A DNA stretch of 63,770 bases from a virus. The translations under genes were made by a program, and so were the position numbers. The notes under the pieces were generated by a model, which saw nothing but the letters and a program-made list of their open reading frames with translations, did not search any database and was not told the DNA's origin. Positions 1-7,607 of this stretch are shown here, piece by piece. Every line of letters starts with the position of its first letter. The first letter of the stretch is position 1. Location: positions 1 through 63,770 of IMG/VR virus record IMGVR_UViG_3300044731_000783; one strand, written 5' to 3'.

Positions 1-287
1 ATACCTTCTAAGTCTTTTTTAGATTTTTGTTTTGTTGATTTATCGGCAACTAAACTTTTGATTTTTTCGTATGAATGTTTAAAAATGTCCTTATCTTCAT
101 TAGAAAATGCGGCTTTAAATCTTTCAAATGCGGCAATTGTTTTTCTAATCTCATCTTCTGTTTCTTCAGTTTCTTTTGAATATTTGTCAACAAGTTTTTT
201 AACTGTTGATTCAGGGTATTCTAATAATATTTTTTTTGTATTATAATTCTCGTTTACAACTTTAGAAAGTACTTTAATTAATTCCAT
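1..287 (-). CDS. Hypothetical protein, C-terminus cut by window edge
   Basis: Open frame of 95 complete codons starting at an ATG at 285-287 and running off the left edge without a stop. The visible part is charged, rich in Lys and Glu and predicted helical, beginning MELIKVLSKV and continuing with a Glu-rich stretch (KETEETEDEI). I recognise no catalytic motif. It could be a DNA-binding or core-binding helical domain, but that is a guess. A TATTTATAA motif lies 12 bases upstream of the start (300-308), on the coding strand. The gene is divergent from the small membrane-protein gene at 376. Confidence 0.6.
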   Translation of the reverse strand, partial: MELIKVLSKVVNENYNTKKILLEYPESTVKKLVDKYSKETEETEDEIRKTIAAFERFKAAFSNEDKDIFKHSYEKIKSLVADKSTKQKSKKDLEG

Positions 288-375
288 AACGTTTTTTCTT
301 TATAAATATTAGATTGTGGTAAAAAAAATGATAATAAAATCTTTAAATGTCAATATACTATATTTATTTTTAAGT

Positions 376-537
376 ATGGAAAAAAAAGAAGCAACAAAAG
401 TGGGGTGTCAGTCATGTAAAACAAGTAAAAAAATAAAAAACACACAAAAAGTAGTTTTTGTTTTTGGTGGTTTAATATTTTTATTATCGGTATATGGTAC
501 TATTAGATTAATACAAGATATATCATCTTTATTTTAA
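376..537 (+). CDS. Small single-pass membrane protein with CxxC
   Basis: A 53-residue protein starting MEKKEATK. It has a CQSC pair near residues 11-14, a Lys-rich stretch, and one strong hydrophobic segment (VVFVFGGLIFLLSVYGTI) at about residues 26-43. An in-frame start at 316 exists, but 376 is preferred because TATTTATTT ends six bases before it, as in front of many other genes here. It converges on dnaJ with a four-base overlap of the ends. The function is unknown; a membrane anchor with a metal- or redox-active pair is possible. Confidence 0.55.
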   Translation: MEKKEATKVGCQSCKTSKKIKNTQKVVFVFGGLIFLLSVYGTIRLIQDISSLF

Positions 538-1469
538 TCTCTATCATATTTTACAAATTGATTTATTAGTAAATCACCATTAATCTCAAGTTTAAAACCT
601 TTTCCTTTTACTCTTAATGGTTTTGATGTATCAAACTTTTTTGGGAATTTAATTGTTAATTCACCATCAGGATGTGGTATTGAAAATGAATCTTCTTTTA
701 AATCATCAAGATCAAAAAAAGTATTATAAATTAAATTATTTCCAAATTTTTCAAACCCATTTTCTTTCTCAATCTGAACTCTAACTATTAAATCACCAAA
801 AATTCCATTTCTATAGTCTCCCATTCCTTGTAACCTAAAAAATTGACCATCATCAATACCATGTGGAATTTTAATTTCAATACTTTTCATTTCATCTTTA
901 CCCCCACTACCATTACACACAAAACAAGGATTTGGATTAATGGATCCGGAACCAGAACAAACCGGACATGCCATTGCAATCATTTGAATGAACATACCGC
1001 TACCCATTTGTTGCATAACTTGACCCATACCATTACACTGTGTACATACTTTTTTATCACCACCGGTACCACTACAAGTATCACAACTTGTTTTTCTTTT
1101 ATATGTAATTTCTTTTTTAGGTGAAAGGTATGATTCTAAAACACCAATATTTACATTAATATTTGTTGTATGTGTTCTTTGTTGTTGTCTTTGTTGACCA
1201 AAAACACTATTGAATAAATCACTCATAGAACTCCCAAACCCACCTCCACGCATTCCGGCAAATGGGTTTTTTCTTTCCGTATCGTATTGTCTTCTTTTTT
1301 CCTCATCACCTACTGTATCATAGGCTACAGATATTTTCTTGAACAGTTCTTCGTCGCCACCTTTATCCGGGTGATTTTCTTTTGCTAGTTTTCTATAAGC
1401 TTTTTTAATTTCGTCTTGTGTTGCAGTTTCTTCAACCCCTAATATTGAGTAATGTGTATCAGTATTCAT
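534..1469 (-). CDS. dnaJ: DnaJ (Hsp40) co-chaperone
   Basis: A 311-residue type I J-protein. The N-terminal J domain carries the HPD tripeptide at residues 33-35, needed to stimulate DnaK ATPase. A Gly/Phe-rich linker follows (FAGMRGGGFGSS). Next comes a zinc domain with four CxxCxGxG-type repeats (CDTCSGTG, CTQCNGMG, CPVCSGSG, CFVCNGSG) and a C-terminal substrate-binding region. It is shorter than bacterial DnaJ (about 375 residues), mostly through a truncated C-terminus. No DnaK or GrpE gene is present, so it presumably recruits host DnaK, perhaps for replication complexes or virion protein folding. Phage J-proteins are known but uncommon. Confidence 0.95.
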   Translation of the reverse strand: MNTDTHYSILGVEETATQDEIKKAYRKLAKENHPDKGGDEELFKKISVAYDTVGDEEKRRQYDTERKNPFAGMRGGGFGSSMSDLFNSVFGQQRQQQRTHTTNINVNIGVLESYLSPKKEITYKRKTSCDTCSGTGGDKKVCTQCNGMGQVMQQMGSGMFIQMIAMACPVCSGSGSINPNPCFVCNGSGGKDEMKSIEIKIPHGIDDGQFFRLQGMGDYRNGIFGDLIVRVQIEKENGFEKFGNNLIYNTFFDLDDLKEDSFSIPHPDGELTIKFPKKFDTSKPLRVKGKGFKLEINGDLLINQFVKYDRD

Positions 1470-1514
1470 TTATTTTTAAATTTTGGTATTTTTATATAAT
1501 ATAGGAAATTGTTT

Positions 1515-2153
1515 ATGAAATATCTAATTGTTTTATTTAAAAATAAAGAAAGAAAACGAATAATCAAGAAATTTAAAACCTATGAGAGGGCAATAAACTT
1601 TTTTGATTCACAAATTTTAAAAAATAAAGAAATCATTTTTGATAAAGCAATAGAGAATGGTACTTATTGTTCATTTGAAATTGGTTTACTAGAAAAGGAT
1701 TCAAATAATTTTGATTTATACTTTGTTAAAGATGATATGGGTAGAAACTTAAAAATTAATCTTGACGATCCGGAATACAAAATATTAAACATTTCAAACT
1801 ACCTGGTTGAGGAGTTGATATTCGATATTTCAAAAAATAAAAAAATATCTTTTAATAAATTTGTTATAAACTATCTACCAAAAGGTTCAATAAAGTTAAT
1901 TTCTAAATTAAATAATAAGGTCGTTGTCCAGGATGATGATGTTGTGAATTTATTTTCACTAAAAAGTGATGAAGATTGTTATAGGTTTCTGGGTATTTTA
2001 GAAAATTATATGTTTAACAAAAAAAGGTCAGATTGTATCATAGTAACTGATGGTAATATAGCACAAAAAAAATACCTTTATAATCTATTACAATCAAAAG
2101 GTATTTCTAAATCAATTTTATACAAACAATCAACAACTCATTTTAAAGGTTGA
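1515..2153 (+). CDS. Hypothetical Lys-rich protein
   Basis: A 212-residue protein starting MKYLIVLFKN. The ATG at 1515 is chosen over a TTG at 1509 because an AGGAAA Shine-Dalgarno-like sequence (1503-1508) sits at proper spacing for it. The protein is basic and Asn-rich with alternating hydrophobic strands; no motif is recognised. It is one of few plus-strand genes, divergent from dnaJ (45-base intergenic region) and convergent with the next gene, overlapping its end by 11 bases. Confidence 0.7.
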   Translation: MKYLIVLFKNKERKRIIKKFKTYERAINFFDSQILKNKEIIFDKAIENGTYCSFEIGLLEKDSNNFDLYFVKDDMGRNLKINLDDPEYKILNISNYLVEELIFDISKNKKISFNKFVINYLPKGSIKLISKLNNKVVVQDDDVVNLFSLKSDEDCYRFLGILENYMFNKKRSDCIIVTDGNIAQKKYLYNLLQSKGISKSILYKQSTTHFKG

Positions 2154-2469
2154 AAAGTCTTTTAAAGAATCCTTTTTTGGGTTCTTCGACTTTCTCAACC
2201 ACTTCCTCAACAACTTCATCAACAACTTCATCTTCAAATTTATATGAATTTTCCAAAATAAAAATTATTTCTGTACCAGAAATATCAATTTTTATTTGGT
2301 TTTCATCAATTTTTGTATTTTTTAAATTTCCTTTAATATAATTAAAATCCGCATAATCAACTTCGTATATTAAAACAGATTTACTTTTTGGGAATATTGC
2401 TTGGGCACCATCAACAATAAGTGCCAATTTTGTTAAGATATCCTCAAAACCGTTTTGATTCGTTTCCAT
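2143..2469 (-). CDS. Hypothetical acidic protein with basic amphipathic tail
   Basis: A 108-residue protein. The first about 75 residues look like a small alpha/beta domain. A Glu/Val-rich low-complexity segment follows (VVDEVVEEVVEKVEE), and the protein ends in a basic-aromatic tail (KKGFFKRLFNL). A similar type of tail closes the neighbouring 2433-2597 product. Its start overlaps that gene by 37 bases. The function is unknown. Confidence 0.6.
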   Translation of the reverse strand: METNQNGFEDILTKLALIVDGAQAIFPKSKSVLIYEVDYADFNYIKGNLKNTKIDENQIKIDISGTEIIFILENSYKFEDEVVDEVVEEVVEKVEEPKKGFFKRLFNL

Positions 2470-2597
2470 AATGTTTGTTTTTTTGGTTTTGGTATTATTT
2501 CATCTTTTTTCATTCCCTTTATTTCTTGAATGAATTTGGTTTTTTCTTTCTCTAGAGTTTCTTTGTCTTTTTTAATCTCGTTCAACAACCACTCCAT
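2433..2597 (-). CDS. Small coiled-coil protein
   Basis: A 54-residue protein starting MEWLLNEIKK. An upstream in-frame ATG at 2621 exists, but the 2597 start has a good AGAGGA Shine-Dalgarno-like sequence four bases before it. The protein is a single charged helix (heptad pattern of Ile/Leu with Lys/Glu) followed by a basic tail (LWKRIKTVLR). It overlaps genes on both sides by short stretches, in the style of a translationally coupled operon. The function is unknown. Confidence 0.5.
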   Translation of the reverse strand: MEWLLNEIKKDKETLEKEKTKFIQEIKGMKKDEIIPKPKKQTLWKRIKTVLRIS

Positions 2598-3006
2598 CGT
2601 TTCCTCTTGTTTGGTCTTCATCTTCTATTGTTAAATTAAATTCTTTTATGTCAAATTTTAAAGTCTGTAGTTTATCTAAATTTTGTTTTTCAAATATTTT
2701 TTTTAACTCTTCAACTTTATTAAAAAATAATACTTCTTTTTCTTCCAACTCTTTATTATAATCTATAATTGATTTTAGATTTTGAATTGTTTTTGAAAGC
2801 TCTTCATCATTAAAATCAGAAACAAAAGATATTAACCTAGTACCTGGTTGTGATTTTTCTTGTTCTACAACCTTTCCTTCTATTGTATATTTTTTTGGTA
2901 ATTTCCAATTTTCGGGCAATTCAACATCAAAAGACAAATAATTTTTTAATTTTCTTATTGATTTTAGATATGGGAAAATTTTTTCAGTTTCAGTATAAAA
3001 AGTCAT
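2572..3006 (-). CDS. Hypothetical protein, coiled-coil C-terminal half
   Basis: A 144-residue protein. The N-terminal 60 residues look like a mixed domain (FDVELPENWKLP), and the rest is Lys/Glu/Leu-rich and predicted to be a coiled coil. The C-terminus (GVVVERD) overlaps the start of the next gene. No catalytic motif is seen. It belongs to the operon 3196 to 2143, with spacing of four bases from the membrane-protein gene upstream. Confidence 0.65.
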   Translation of the reverse strand: MTFYTETEKIFPYLKSIRKLKNYLSFDVELPENWKLPKKYTIEGKVVEQEKSQPGTRLISFVSDFNDEELSKTIQNLKSIIDYNKELEEKEVLFFNKVEELKKIFEKQNLDKLQTLKFDIKEFNLTIEDEDQTRGNDGVVVERD

Positions 3007-3010
3007 AATT

Positions 3011-3196
3011 TTAGTTTAATAGATAAGTTAATACATAAGAAATAAAAAAACCAAAAATAATAGTTTCTCTTTTAGAAATTACCATTTCTTTAGGTGGATT
3101 TTGTAAAAGAGAAACTATAAACATTGATAAAATTCTTAGAATACCAAGTAGTGAAAATATAAAAATAAATAAAAATAAATTGTTAATATCTAACAT
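3011..3196 (-). CDS. Small two-helix membrane protein
   Basis: A 61-residue protein with two hydrophobic segments: residues 6-31 (LFLFIFIFSLLGILRILSMF) and about 46-60 (IIFGFFISYVLTYLL). A short polar loop (QNPPKEMVISKRE) separates them. It sits two bases after the stop of the Hc1-like gene and four bases before the next, so it is part of one transcript. It could be a small holin-like or accessory membrane protein, but it is not beside the lysis genes and nothing else supports that. Confidence 0.6.
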   Translation of the reverse strand: MLDINNLFLFIFIFSLLGILRILSMFIVSLLQNPPKEMVISKRETIIFGFFISYVLTYLLN

Positions 3197-3198
3197 AA

Positions 3199-3378
3199 TT
3201 AATTTTTTCTAGCTTCTAAAATCTCACCTCTTAATGTTTTTAAAAATTCTCTCAATTCTTGTGATGTTTTTCTAGCTCTTGTTCCGGCAGTCTTATTACC
3301 AGCTTCAAATTTTTCAACATCAACAGTTAGTGAATCGACTAATGTTTTAATTTTTTGGATTGTTTTTTCTTCCGTCAT
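3199..3378 (-). CDS. Histone H1-like Hc1-type DNA-binding protein
   Basis: A 59-residue protein too short for routine ORF cut-offs. It starts MTEEKTIQKI and carries VEKFEAGNKTAGTRARKT, which matches the core of the short Hc1 family common in Bacteroidota (pattern DAEKF-GNKAAGTRARKALQEL). In hosts it is an abundant nucleoid-associated protein. In the phage it may bind phage or host DNA. The start is the ATG at 3376-3378 and the stop is TAA at 3199-3201. It is strong evidence for exchange with a Bacteroidota host. Confidence 0.8.
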   Translation of the reverse strand: MTEEKTIQKIKTLVDSLTVDVEKFEAGNKTAGTRARKTSQELREFLKTLRGEILEARKN

Positions 3379-3432
3379 TTTAATAAAAAATAAAAGTTTA
3401 TTGTTAATAATATATGTGATTTATTTAGTTTG

Positions 3433-3906
3433 TCAATACATTAATACCATATTACTATCTATTGATCGATAAATCGTCAATAACACATCTAAATCAGATT
3501 TTGTAAATGGTTTTTTTCTGTCAAACATTTCTGTAAAAAAATCCGGTATTGATTTTTTTACTTTATCTTCTGAATGTTTGTAAAAAATTTCAATAAAAAA
3601 ATCTTTAAAATAATCGTAATGATCTCCGGTTTCATTTATTAAAATATTTTCTTTTTCAAAATTTTTAAGATTTTCTTTCCAACACCAATTAAAATGGTTT
3701 AAATTATCATCTTCAGACATTGTTATTTTACTTTCGTTATCATCTGAAAAACCACCTAAATACGTGTCATAAATTATCATAGATAATGAATATGTGAAAT
3801 CATAAAATAATTCCATTTTTTCAAATATTATATTGTTGGTTTTGAACCATATATCAACCTCATTATATTCTAATGGTTTACTGATATAATTAAAAAAATT
3901 CTCCAT
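3433..3906 (-). CDS. Hypothetical acidic protein
   Basis: A 157-residue protein rich in Asp, Asn, Phe and Trp, with no recognised motif. Its start codon lies inside an inverted repeat (3901-3925), so translation may be controlled by a hairpin. It follows the EF-hand/zinc-ribbon gene by about 50 bases. The function is unknown. Confidence 0.6.
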   Translation of the reverse strand: MENFFNYISKPLEYNEVDIWFKTNNIIFEKMELFYDFTYSLSMIIYDTYLGGFSDDNESKITMSEDDNLNHFNWCWKENLKNFEKENILINETGDHYDYFKDFFIEIFYKHSEDKVKKSIPDFFTEMFDRKKPFTKSDLDVLLTIYRSIDSNMVLMY

Positions 3907-3925
3907 AAGACTATATCCTATGGAG
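3901..3925 (-). repeat. Inverted repeat over a start codon
   Basis: Seven-base arms CTCCATA and TATGGAG are separated by 11 bases. The right-hand arm in transcript order contains the ATG of the 3433-3906 gene, and AGGA lies in the loop. It may act as a translational switch or as a weak terminator after the 3955-5229 gene; there is no U-run, which argues against the latter. Confidence 0.5.
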
Positions 3926-3954
3926 AATTATAAGTTCATTTAAGATTTTGTAAA

Positions 3955-5229
3955 TTATTGAGTCTTTTGACTATACCCCATTAATTGTTGTATTCTACTA
4001 AACTCCTCGTTTAATTTTTTATTTTCAACACTTTCTGTTTTTATTTTAATTCCATTACCACCATTTTCACCAACACCATCAGTTACAGGTTGTTTTGATT
4101 TACGATAAGCAGTCATTTTTGCTTTATGATATTTTTGTTCTTTTCTTTTTTTGTTAATTCTTTCACCAAGTTCAGTTTCTTCAGCATTAGCCCATTCTGG
4201 ATTATTACCAGTTCTTGATGAACCAGCAATATTATCGTCCATCCATTTATTATCGTATTGAACTTCGTCTGGCACTAAATCCTCCATTCCTGGGTGCATA
4301 AAATCATCTAAAAATTCTTTACCATCATCAGACATTGTATATTTTTTTGTGTTCATCTTAGCTAACTGACCATTTCCTTTAGGAAAATGTTTAGGGTTTG
4401 TTTCATACTTACCTTTAGAACCATCTTTTAGATAGTCTGTAAGTTTTTTGGCAACAGAGTCAAGGTATTCTTTATTTTCTTTACCAGATCCTTTATGTGC
4501 TTTTTCATATGCTGAAAGTCCTTTTGGTTGTACACCTTTTTTAATATTATCTTTTTTCTTTTCTTCATTAACAATTCCTTCGATGATATCAATAATTTCA
4601 TTTTCAGTAAACAATGCTGATTCTTCGCCATCAACTAATCTATATAATGTTTCTTCTAAATTTGAGTTATCAGTATATTCTCTATCACCAAATTTAAATT
4701 TACCACCTTTTTTAGTTTTTAATAAGGCACCAGTGAAAGCATTTCCTTCCTCAACTTCTTCATCCATTCCTGCGGTAAAATCTGAAGCTCCGGTACCAAA
4801 TTCTAAAATATCACCTTTTTTCATTCCACATTCAACACACTGTCCTTCATAAAATTCACTAGAACCACATTCACAAACATTATCTTCCATATATTCACCT
4901 TTATTACCGCACTCCATACATTCTTTTTCTTTCATCTCACCTCTTAATCGTTTGAAGTCTTCTCTATCTAGTCTACCGTTTTTATTTGTATCTAATTTAC
5001 TTTGTTTACCATACAATTTTTCCATAACTTCAGCTGACATATTTCCACATTCCATACATTCCCCTTCAACCATAGGTGAACCACATTCACAAGTTTCACC
5101 TTCAGCAACATAGTCAAATGAGGTTGGTGCATTTTTAAGTTTTGCGTAAATTGAATCTGCTTTTTCTTCAAGTGTTTCTGTTAAAATTCGATTTACCAAT
5201 CTATCTAAATAATTTTTACTACTATTCAT
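3955..5229 (-). CDS. Putative head-internal/structural protein with zinc ribbons and an EF-hand
   Basis: A 424-residue protein. The N-terminal amphipathic helix ends ILTE, a T4-type prohead-protease site (cleavage after residue 18). Paired CxCG/CxxCG knuckles follow (about residues 47-62, 104-122 and 131-135). A canonical 12-residue EF-hand loop (DTNKNGRLDRED, residues 80-91) lies between them. The remainder is Lys/Asn-rich and ends in a MGYSQKTQ tail. I infer a Zn- and Ca-binding virion or head-core protein, from the cleavage-type N-terminus and its position in a structural operon; no enzyme motif is seen. A TATTTATTA motif is 14 bases upstream. Confidence 0.7.
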   Translation of the reverse strand: MNSSKNYLDRLVNRILTETLEEKADSIYAKLKNAPTSFDYVAEGETCECGSPMVEGECMECGNMSAEVMEKLYGKQSKLDTNKNGRLDREDFKRLRGEMKEKECMECGNKGEYMEDNVCECGSSEFYEGQCVECGMKKGDILEFGTGASDFTAGMDEEVEEGNAFTGALLKTKKGGKFKFGDREYTDNSNLEETLYRLVDGEESALFTENEIIDIIEGIVNEEKKKDNIKKGVQPKGLSAYEKAHKGSGKENKEYLDSVAKKLTDYLKDGSKGKYETNPKHFPKGNGQLAKMNTKKYTMSDDGKEFLDDFMHPGMEDLVPDEVQYDNKWMDDNIAGSSRTGNNPEWANAEETELGERINKKRKEQKYHKAKMTAYRKSKQPVTDGVGENGGNGIKIKTESVENKKLNEEFSRIQQLMGYSQKTQ

Positions 5230-5253
5230 AATATATTTTTTTATAATAAATAC

Positions 5254-5961
5254 TTACAAGTTTTTGTTTATTTTGATTTCCTGTAATATTATTTCTTTAA
5301 TATTATCTTCACTTAAACCATACTTCATTGACATTTTTTTGATAGTAGTTTTAAGAGTTTCATTTTCAAAAATATTAAGAGCTTTAATATCACCTTGATT
5401 ACAATATGGAAATCTTTTACATTTTTTTTTAACCTGGACGAATTTACCTCCTGGAATTTGTGTTTTTGATTTACCTCTCCAATCTTTTTTACTTGTTGAT
5501 TTAGCCCAAGCTTTAGGTGTTACATAAACACCAACACCAGCACCAGCACTGGTAGCTTCTTTAGTTTCAACTTTCTTTTTTTCTCCTAATGATAACATAG
5601 GTTCAAAAGTTCCTGACATGCCACCAGTTGACATAGCCTCTTTATTTTCTTCTTTTTTACCTCGACTATTAAGAATAGAATTTAAAAATTCATTCACTTG
5701 TTCGGAATCTTTTAGATGTTTTTTTATTTCTTGTCTTATTTTTGTATTAGACAATTTTTTATTTTTAACCAATTTAAGAATCTCAAGTATTGACGATTCT
5801 TTTTTTAAGAATTTCAATGGTTCGTAATCCATATCTTCTTCTCTTAATTCTTTAGCATTATTCATCACTGAAGCTCTGGCTTTTGCGGCATCTGGTCCTA
5901 GAACTTGATTGTCAGTTAAAGCAGCGTTTAATGATTTTTCAAAATTATTTATTAAATCCAT
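5254..5961 (-). CDS. Putative virion-associated protein
   Basis: A 235-residue protein. The N-terminal half is helical; a Gly/Ala/Thr-rich middle (EATSAGAGVGVY) and a basic stretch with two cysteines (KKKCKRFPYCNQGD) follow, then a helical C-terminus. Similar Gly/Ala-rich linkers followed by the lysine-cysteine segment are, from memory, common in uncharacterised phage structural proteins, but I cannot name a family. It shares one base with the next gene upstream (5961), indicating coupled translation. Confidence 0.6.
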   Translation of the reverse strand: MDLINNFEKSLNAALTDNQVLGPDAAKARASVMNNAKELREEDMDYEPLKFLKKESSILEILKLVKNKKLSNTKIRQEIKKHLKDSEQVNEFLNSILNSRGKKEENKEAMSTGGMSGTFEPMLSLGEKKKVETKEATSAGAGVGVYVTPKAWAKSTSKKDWRGKSKTQIPGGKFVQVKKKCKRFPYCNQGDIKALNIFENETLKTTIKKMSMKYGLSEDNIKEIILQEIKINKNL

Positions 5962-6209
5962 TACATACCTTTAAATTTAGACTCCCAGAAACTTCTTTGT
6001 TGATACATTATTGTATAAAATTCTCTGAAAGATTTGATTATCAAGTCTTTTAACTGACCGTCTAATTTACCACCTCTTTTCATCTCTTTTGAAATCCTTT
6101 CAACAAGTTTATCCTCAAATTGTTTTGTTGTATTTGAGTTTAGAAAATCTTTAATTTCTTTTCTAACTAACGTTTCAATTTCCCTTTTATCTGATTGACT
6201 TAGTGGCAT
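5961..6209 (-). CDS. Hypothetical helical protein
   Basis: An 82-residue protein starting MPLSQSDKRE; almost entirely amphipathic helix, ending in an aromatic-rich segment (FREFYTIMYQQRSFWES). It overlaps both neighbours by one base, so it is translated together with them. No family is recognised. A small structural or adaptor protein would fit the position. Confidence 0.65.
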   Translation of the reverse strand: MPLSQSDKREIETLVRKEIKDFLNSNTTKQFEDKLVERISKEMKRGGKLDGQLKDLIIKSFREFYTIMYQQRSFWESKFKGM

Positions 6210-6619
6210 TATTTAAATAATTGTATATAGGTTATTGTTGCAAAAACAAATCCTGAAACAATCTCAATGATGTTGTTTTTGATTTTAATTTTTTTTAATT
6301 GATCTCGTAAATCTTTATTATCCTCTTCAATCAATTTGTATTTTTCTTCGGTACTTTTTATAAGTACTTCACTATTACGATCTTTTTCTTCCAAATCTTT
6401 AATTACTGTATCTTGTTTGTTTGTTTTTTTAACTAATTCATCAATTTCTTTTTTATCTAAAATTGATAATTTTTTTAATTTATCTAACTCATTTAAATCC
6501 TTTAAGACTTCTCTTCCAATCTCGGATGGAAAACAAATAACACTAGTATCTTTTATTTCTTTTTGACCAAAAGTCAAAAATGAGAATGTTAAAAAAATAA
6601 ATAAAATTAAATTTTTCAT
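6209..6619 (-). CDS. Spanin-like secreted coiled-coil protein with C-terminal anchor
   Basis: A 136-residue protein. A signal peptide (residues 1-18, LILFIFLTFSFLTFGQ) has the flavobacterial FGQ-type cleavage end. A short CFPSEIGREV segment comes next, then a long coiled coil (about residues 40-110) and a C-terminal hydrophobic segment (IIEIVSGFVFATITYIQLF). A periplasmic coiled coil tethered to membrane is the architecture of Rz/spanin proteins that disrupt the outer membrane. Its neighbours are another coiled-coil membrane protein and, two genes on, the amidase. The assignment is by topology and context only. Confidence 0.6.
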   Translation of the reverse strand: MKNLILFIFLTFSFLTFGQKEIKDTSVICFPSEIGREVLKDLNELDKLKKLSILDKKEIDELVKKTNKQDTVIKDLEEKDRNSEVLIKSTEEKYKLIEEDNKDLRDQLKKIKIKNNIIEIVSGFVFATITYIQLFK

Positions 6620-6621
6620 AA

Positions 6622-6975
6622 TTAATATTTGTATCTAGCTTTAAAGGCACTATCAATTTGTTTATTTGTCCATTTAGGAATTTCCTTATCTTTTATCTCA
6701 TAATAGTTATTAACTGTTGTTTTTTGTGATTTAATATTTTCAATATTTTCATCAATTCTTTGTATATCTTTTTTACTAACCGCTATTGAGTCGTCTAGGT
6801 CTTTTTGTTTCTTTTTTAAATCTGTAATTTTTAAATCCAATTGATCTAATTTATATTTTAATAAATCACTTTTATCTGGTGCTGGAGTAAAAATTTTAAT
6901 TAATAAAAAAATTGTGGTTATTGTTAATATAACCAACATAATTTCTTTAAAGTATTTTAAAAAAAATTGTTTCAT
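6622..6975 (-). CDS. Spanin-like (Rz-type) N-anchored coiled-coil protein
   Basis: A 117-residue protein with an N-terminal transmembrane helix (residues 12-31, IMLVILTITTIFLLIKIF). A periplasmic heptad-rich coiled coil follows (about 37-85), then a C-terminal segment (NNYYEIKDKEIPKWT). This N-in/C-out coiled-coil layout is that of inner-membrane spanins. The gene is two bases from the 6209-6619 gene and overlaps the upstream gene by four bases. Together with the amidase it suggests a lysis cassette. Confidence 0.6.
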   Translation of the reverse strand: MKQFFLKYFKEIMLVILTITTIFLLIKIFTPAPDKSDLLKYKLDQLDLKITDLKKKQKDLDDSIAVSKKDIQRIDENIENIKSQKTTVNNYYEIKDKEIPKWTNKQIDSAFKARYKY

Positions 6976-7607
6976 TTATCACTTGTTTTTTTTCTAACGG
7001 CAATAACTTTTGACCATTTTGTTTTAAACTTCTCATAATAAGTTTTAAGTTTTTGAATCATTTCAAGGAAATCTTCGTCTATTTGCATCATTGTTCCATT
7101 TATATAAACGCCGTTATTTTCTCCTATTGAAAAGAAGAATTCAACGTCATATTCCGTTATTTTTCCGGACCATTCTACATTATTTGGGTATAGATTTAAT
7201 TTGTTGAAGTCAACAATTTCTGAAACCTCTGAAACAAATTCATCCATACTTTCTTGAAAAGCGGTTTTGTCATCAGTTGTTAGTTGTAAATCTTTTGTTT
7301 CTTTACCATGAATGTATAATATTCCACCTGAAATTCTATAACCCTTTTTTTTGTCTGATTTTATACTATCACTATCGTCTTTTTCTTCGTCATCAGCTGT
7401 TTCATATTCAATATCTCTTTCAATACTTTTTTTAGGATTATCTCTTTTAGTTATATTATTTGGTGTGTCGATTTTACCATCTTCACCTTGTTCTAAAATA
7501 AGTCCATATCTTTTTTTAATTTCGGTAGATTCCTGAATTAATTTTTCACCACCTAAAATTGCTCTAGATTTTTTTAATAAATTTCTAATTTCTTCACTAT
7601 TACTCAT
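6972..7607 (-). CDS. Hypothetical protein
   Basis: A 211-residue protein in three parts. A basic N-terminal helix (residues 1-35) is followed by an acidic low-complexity linker (about 60-90, EYETADDEEKDDSDS). The C-terminal part is an alpha/beta domain (about 90-205) with a beta-rich core (YRISGGILYIHGKE). It overlaps the amidase gene upstream by eight bases. No family is recognised. By position it could be a virion or lysis accessory protein. Confidence 0.65.
   Translation of the reverse strand: MSNSEEIRNLLKKSRAILGGEKLIQESTEIKKRYGLILEQGEDGKIDTPNNITKRDNPKKSIERDIEYETADDEEKDDSDSIKSDKKKGYRISGGILYIHGKETKDLQLTTDDKTAFQESMDEFVSEVSEIVDFNKLNLYPNNVEWSGKITEYDVEFFFSIGENNGVYINGTMMQIDEDFLEMIQKLKTYYEKFKTKWSKVIAVRKKTSDK

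Noticed and set aside
843-1124. Plus-strand ORF inside dnaJ
   Set aside because: It is antisense to the zinc-domain repeats of dnaJ, which is strongly supported by its motifs.
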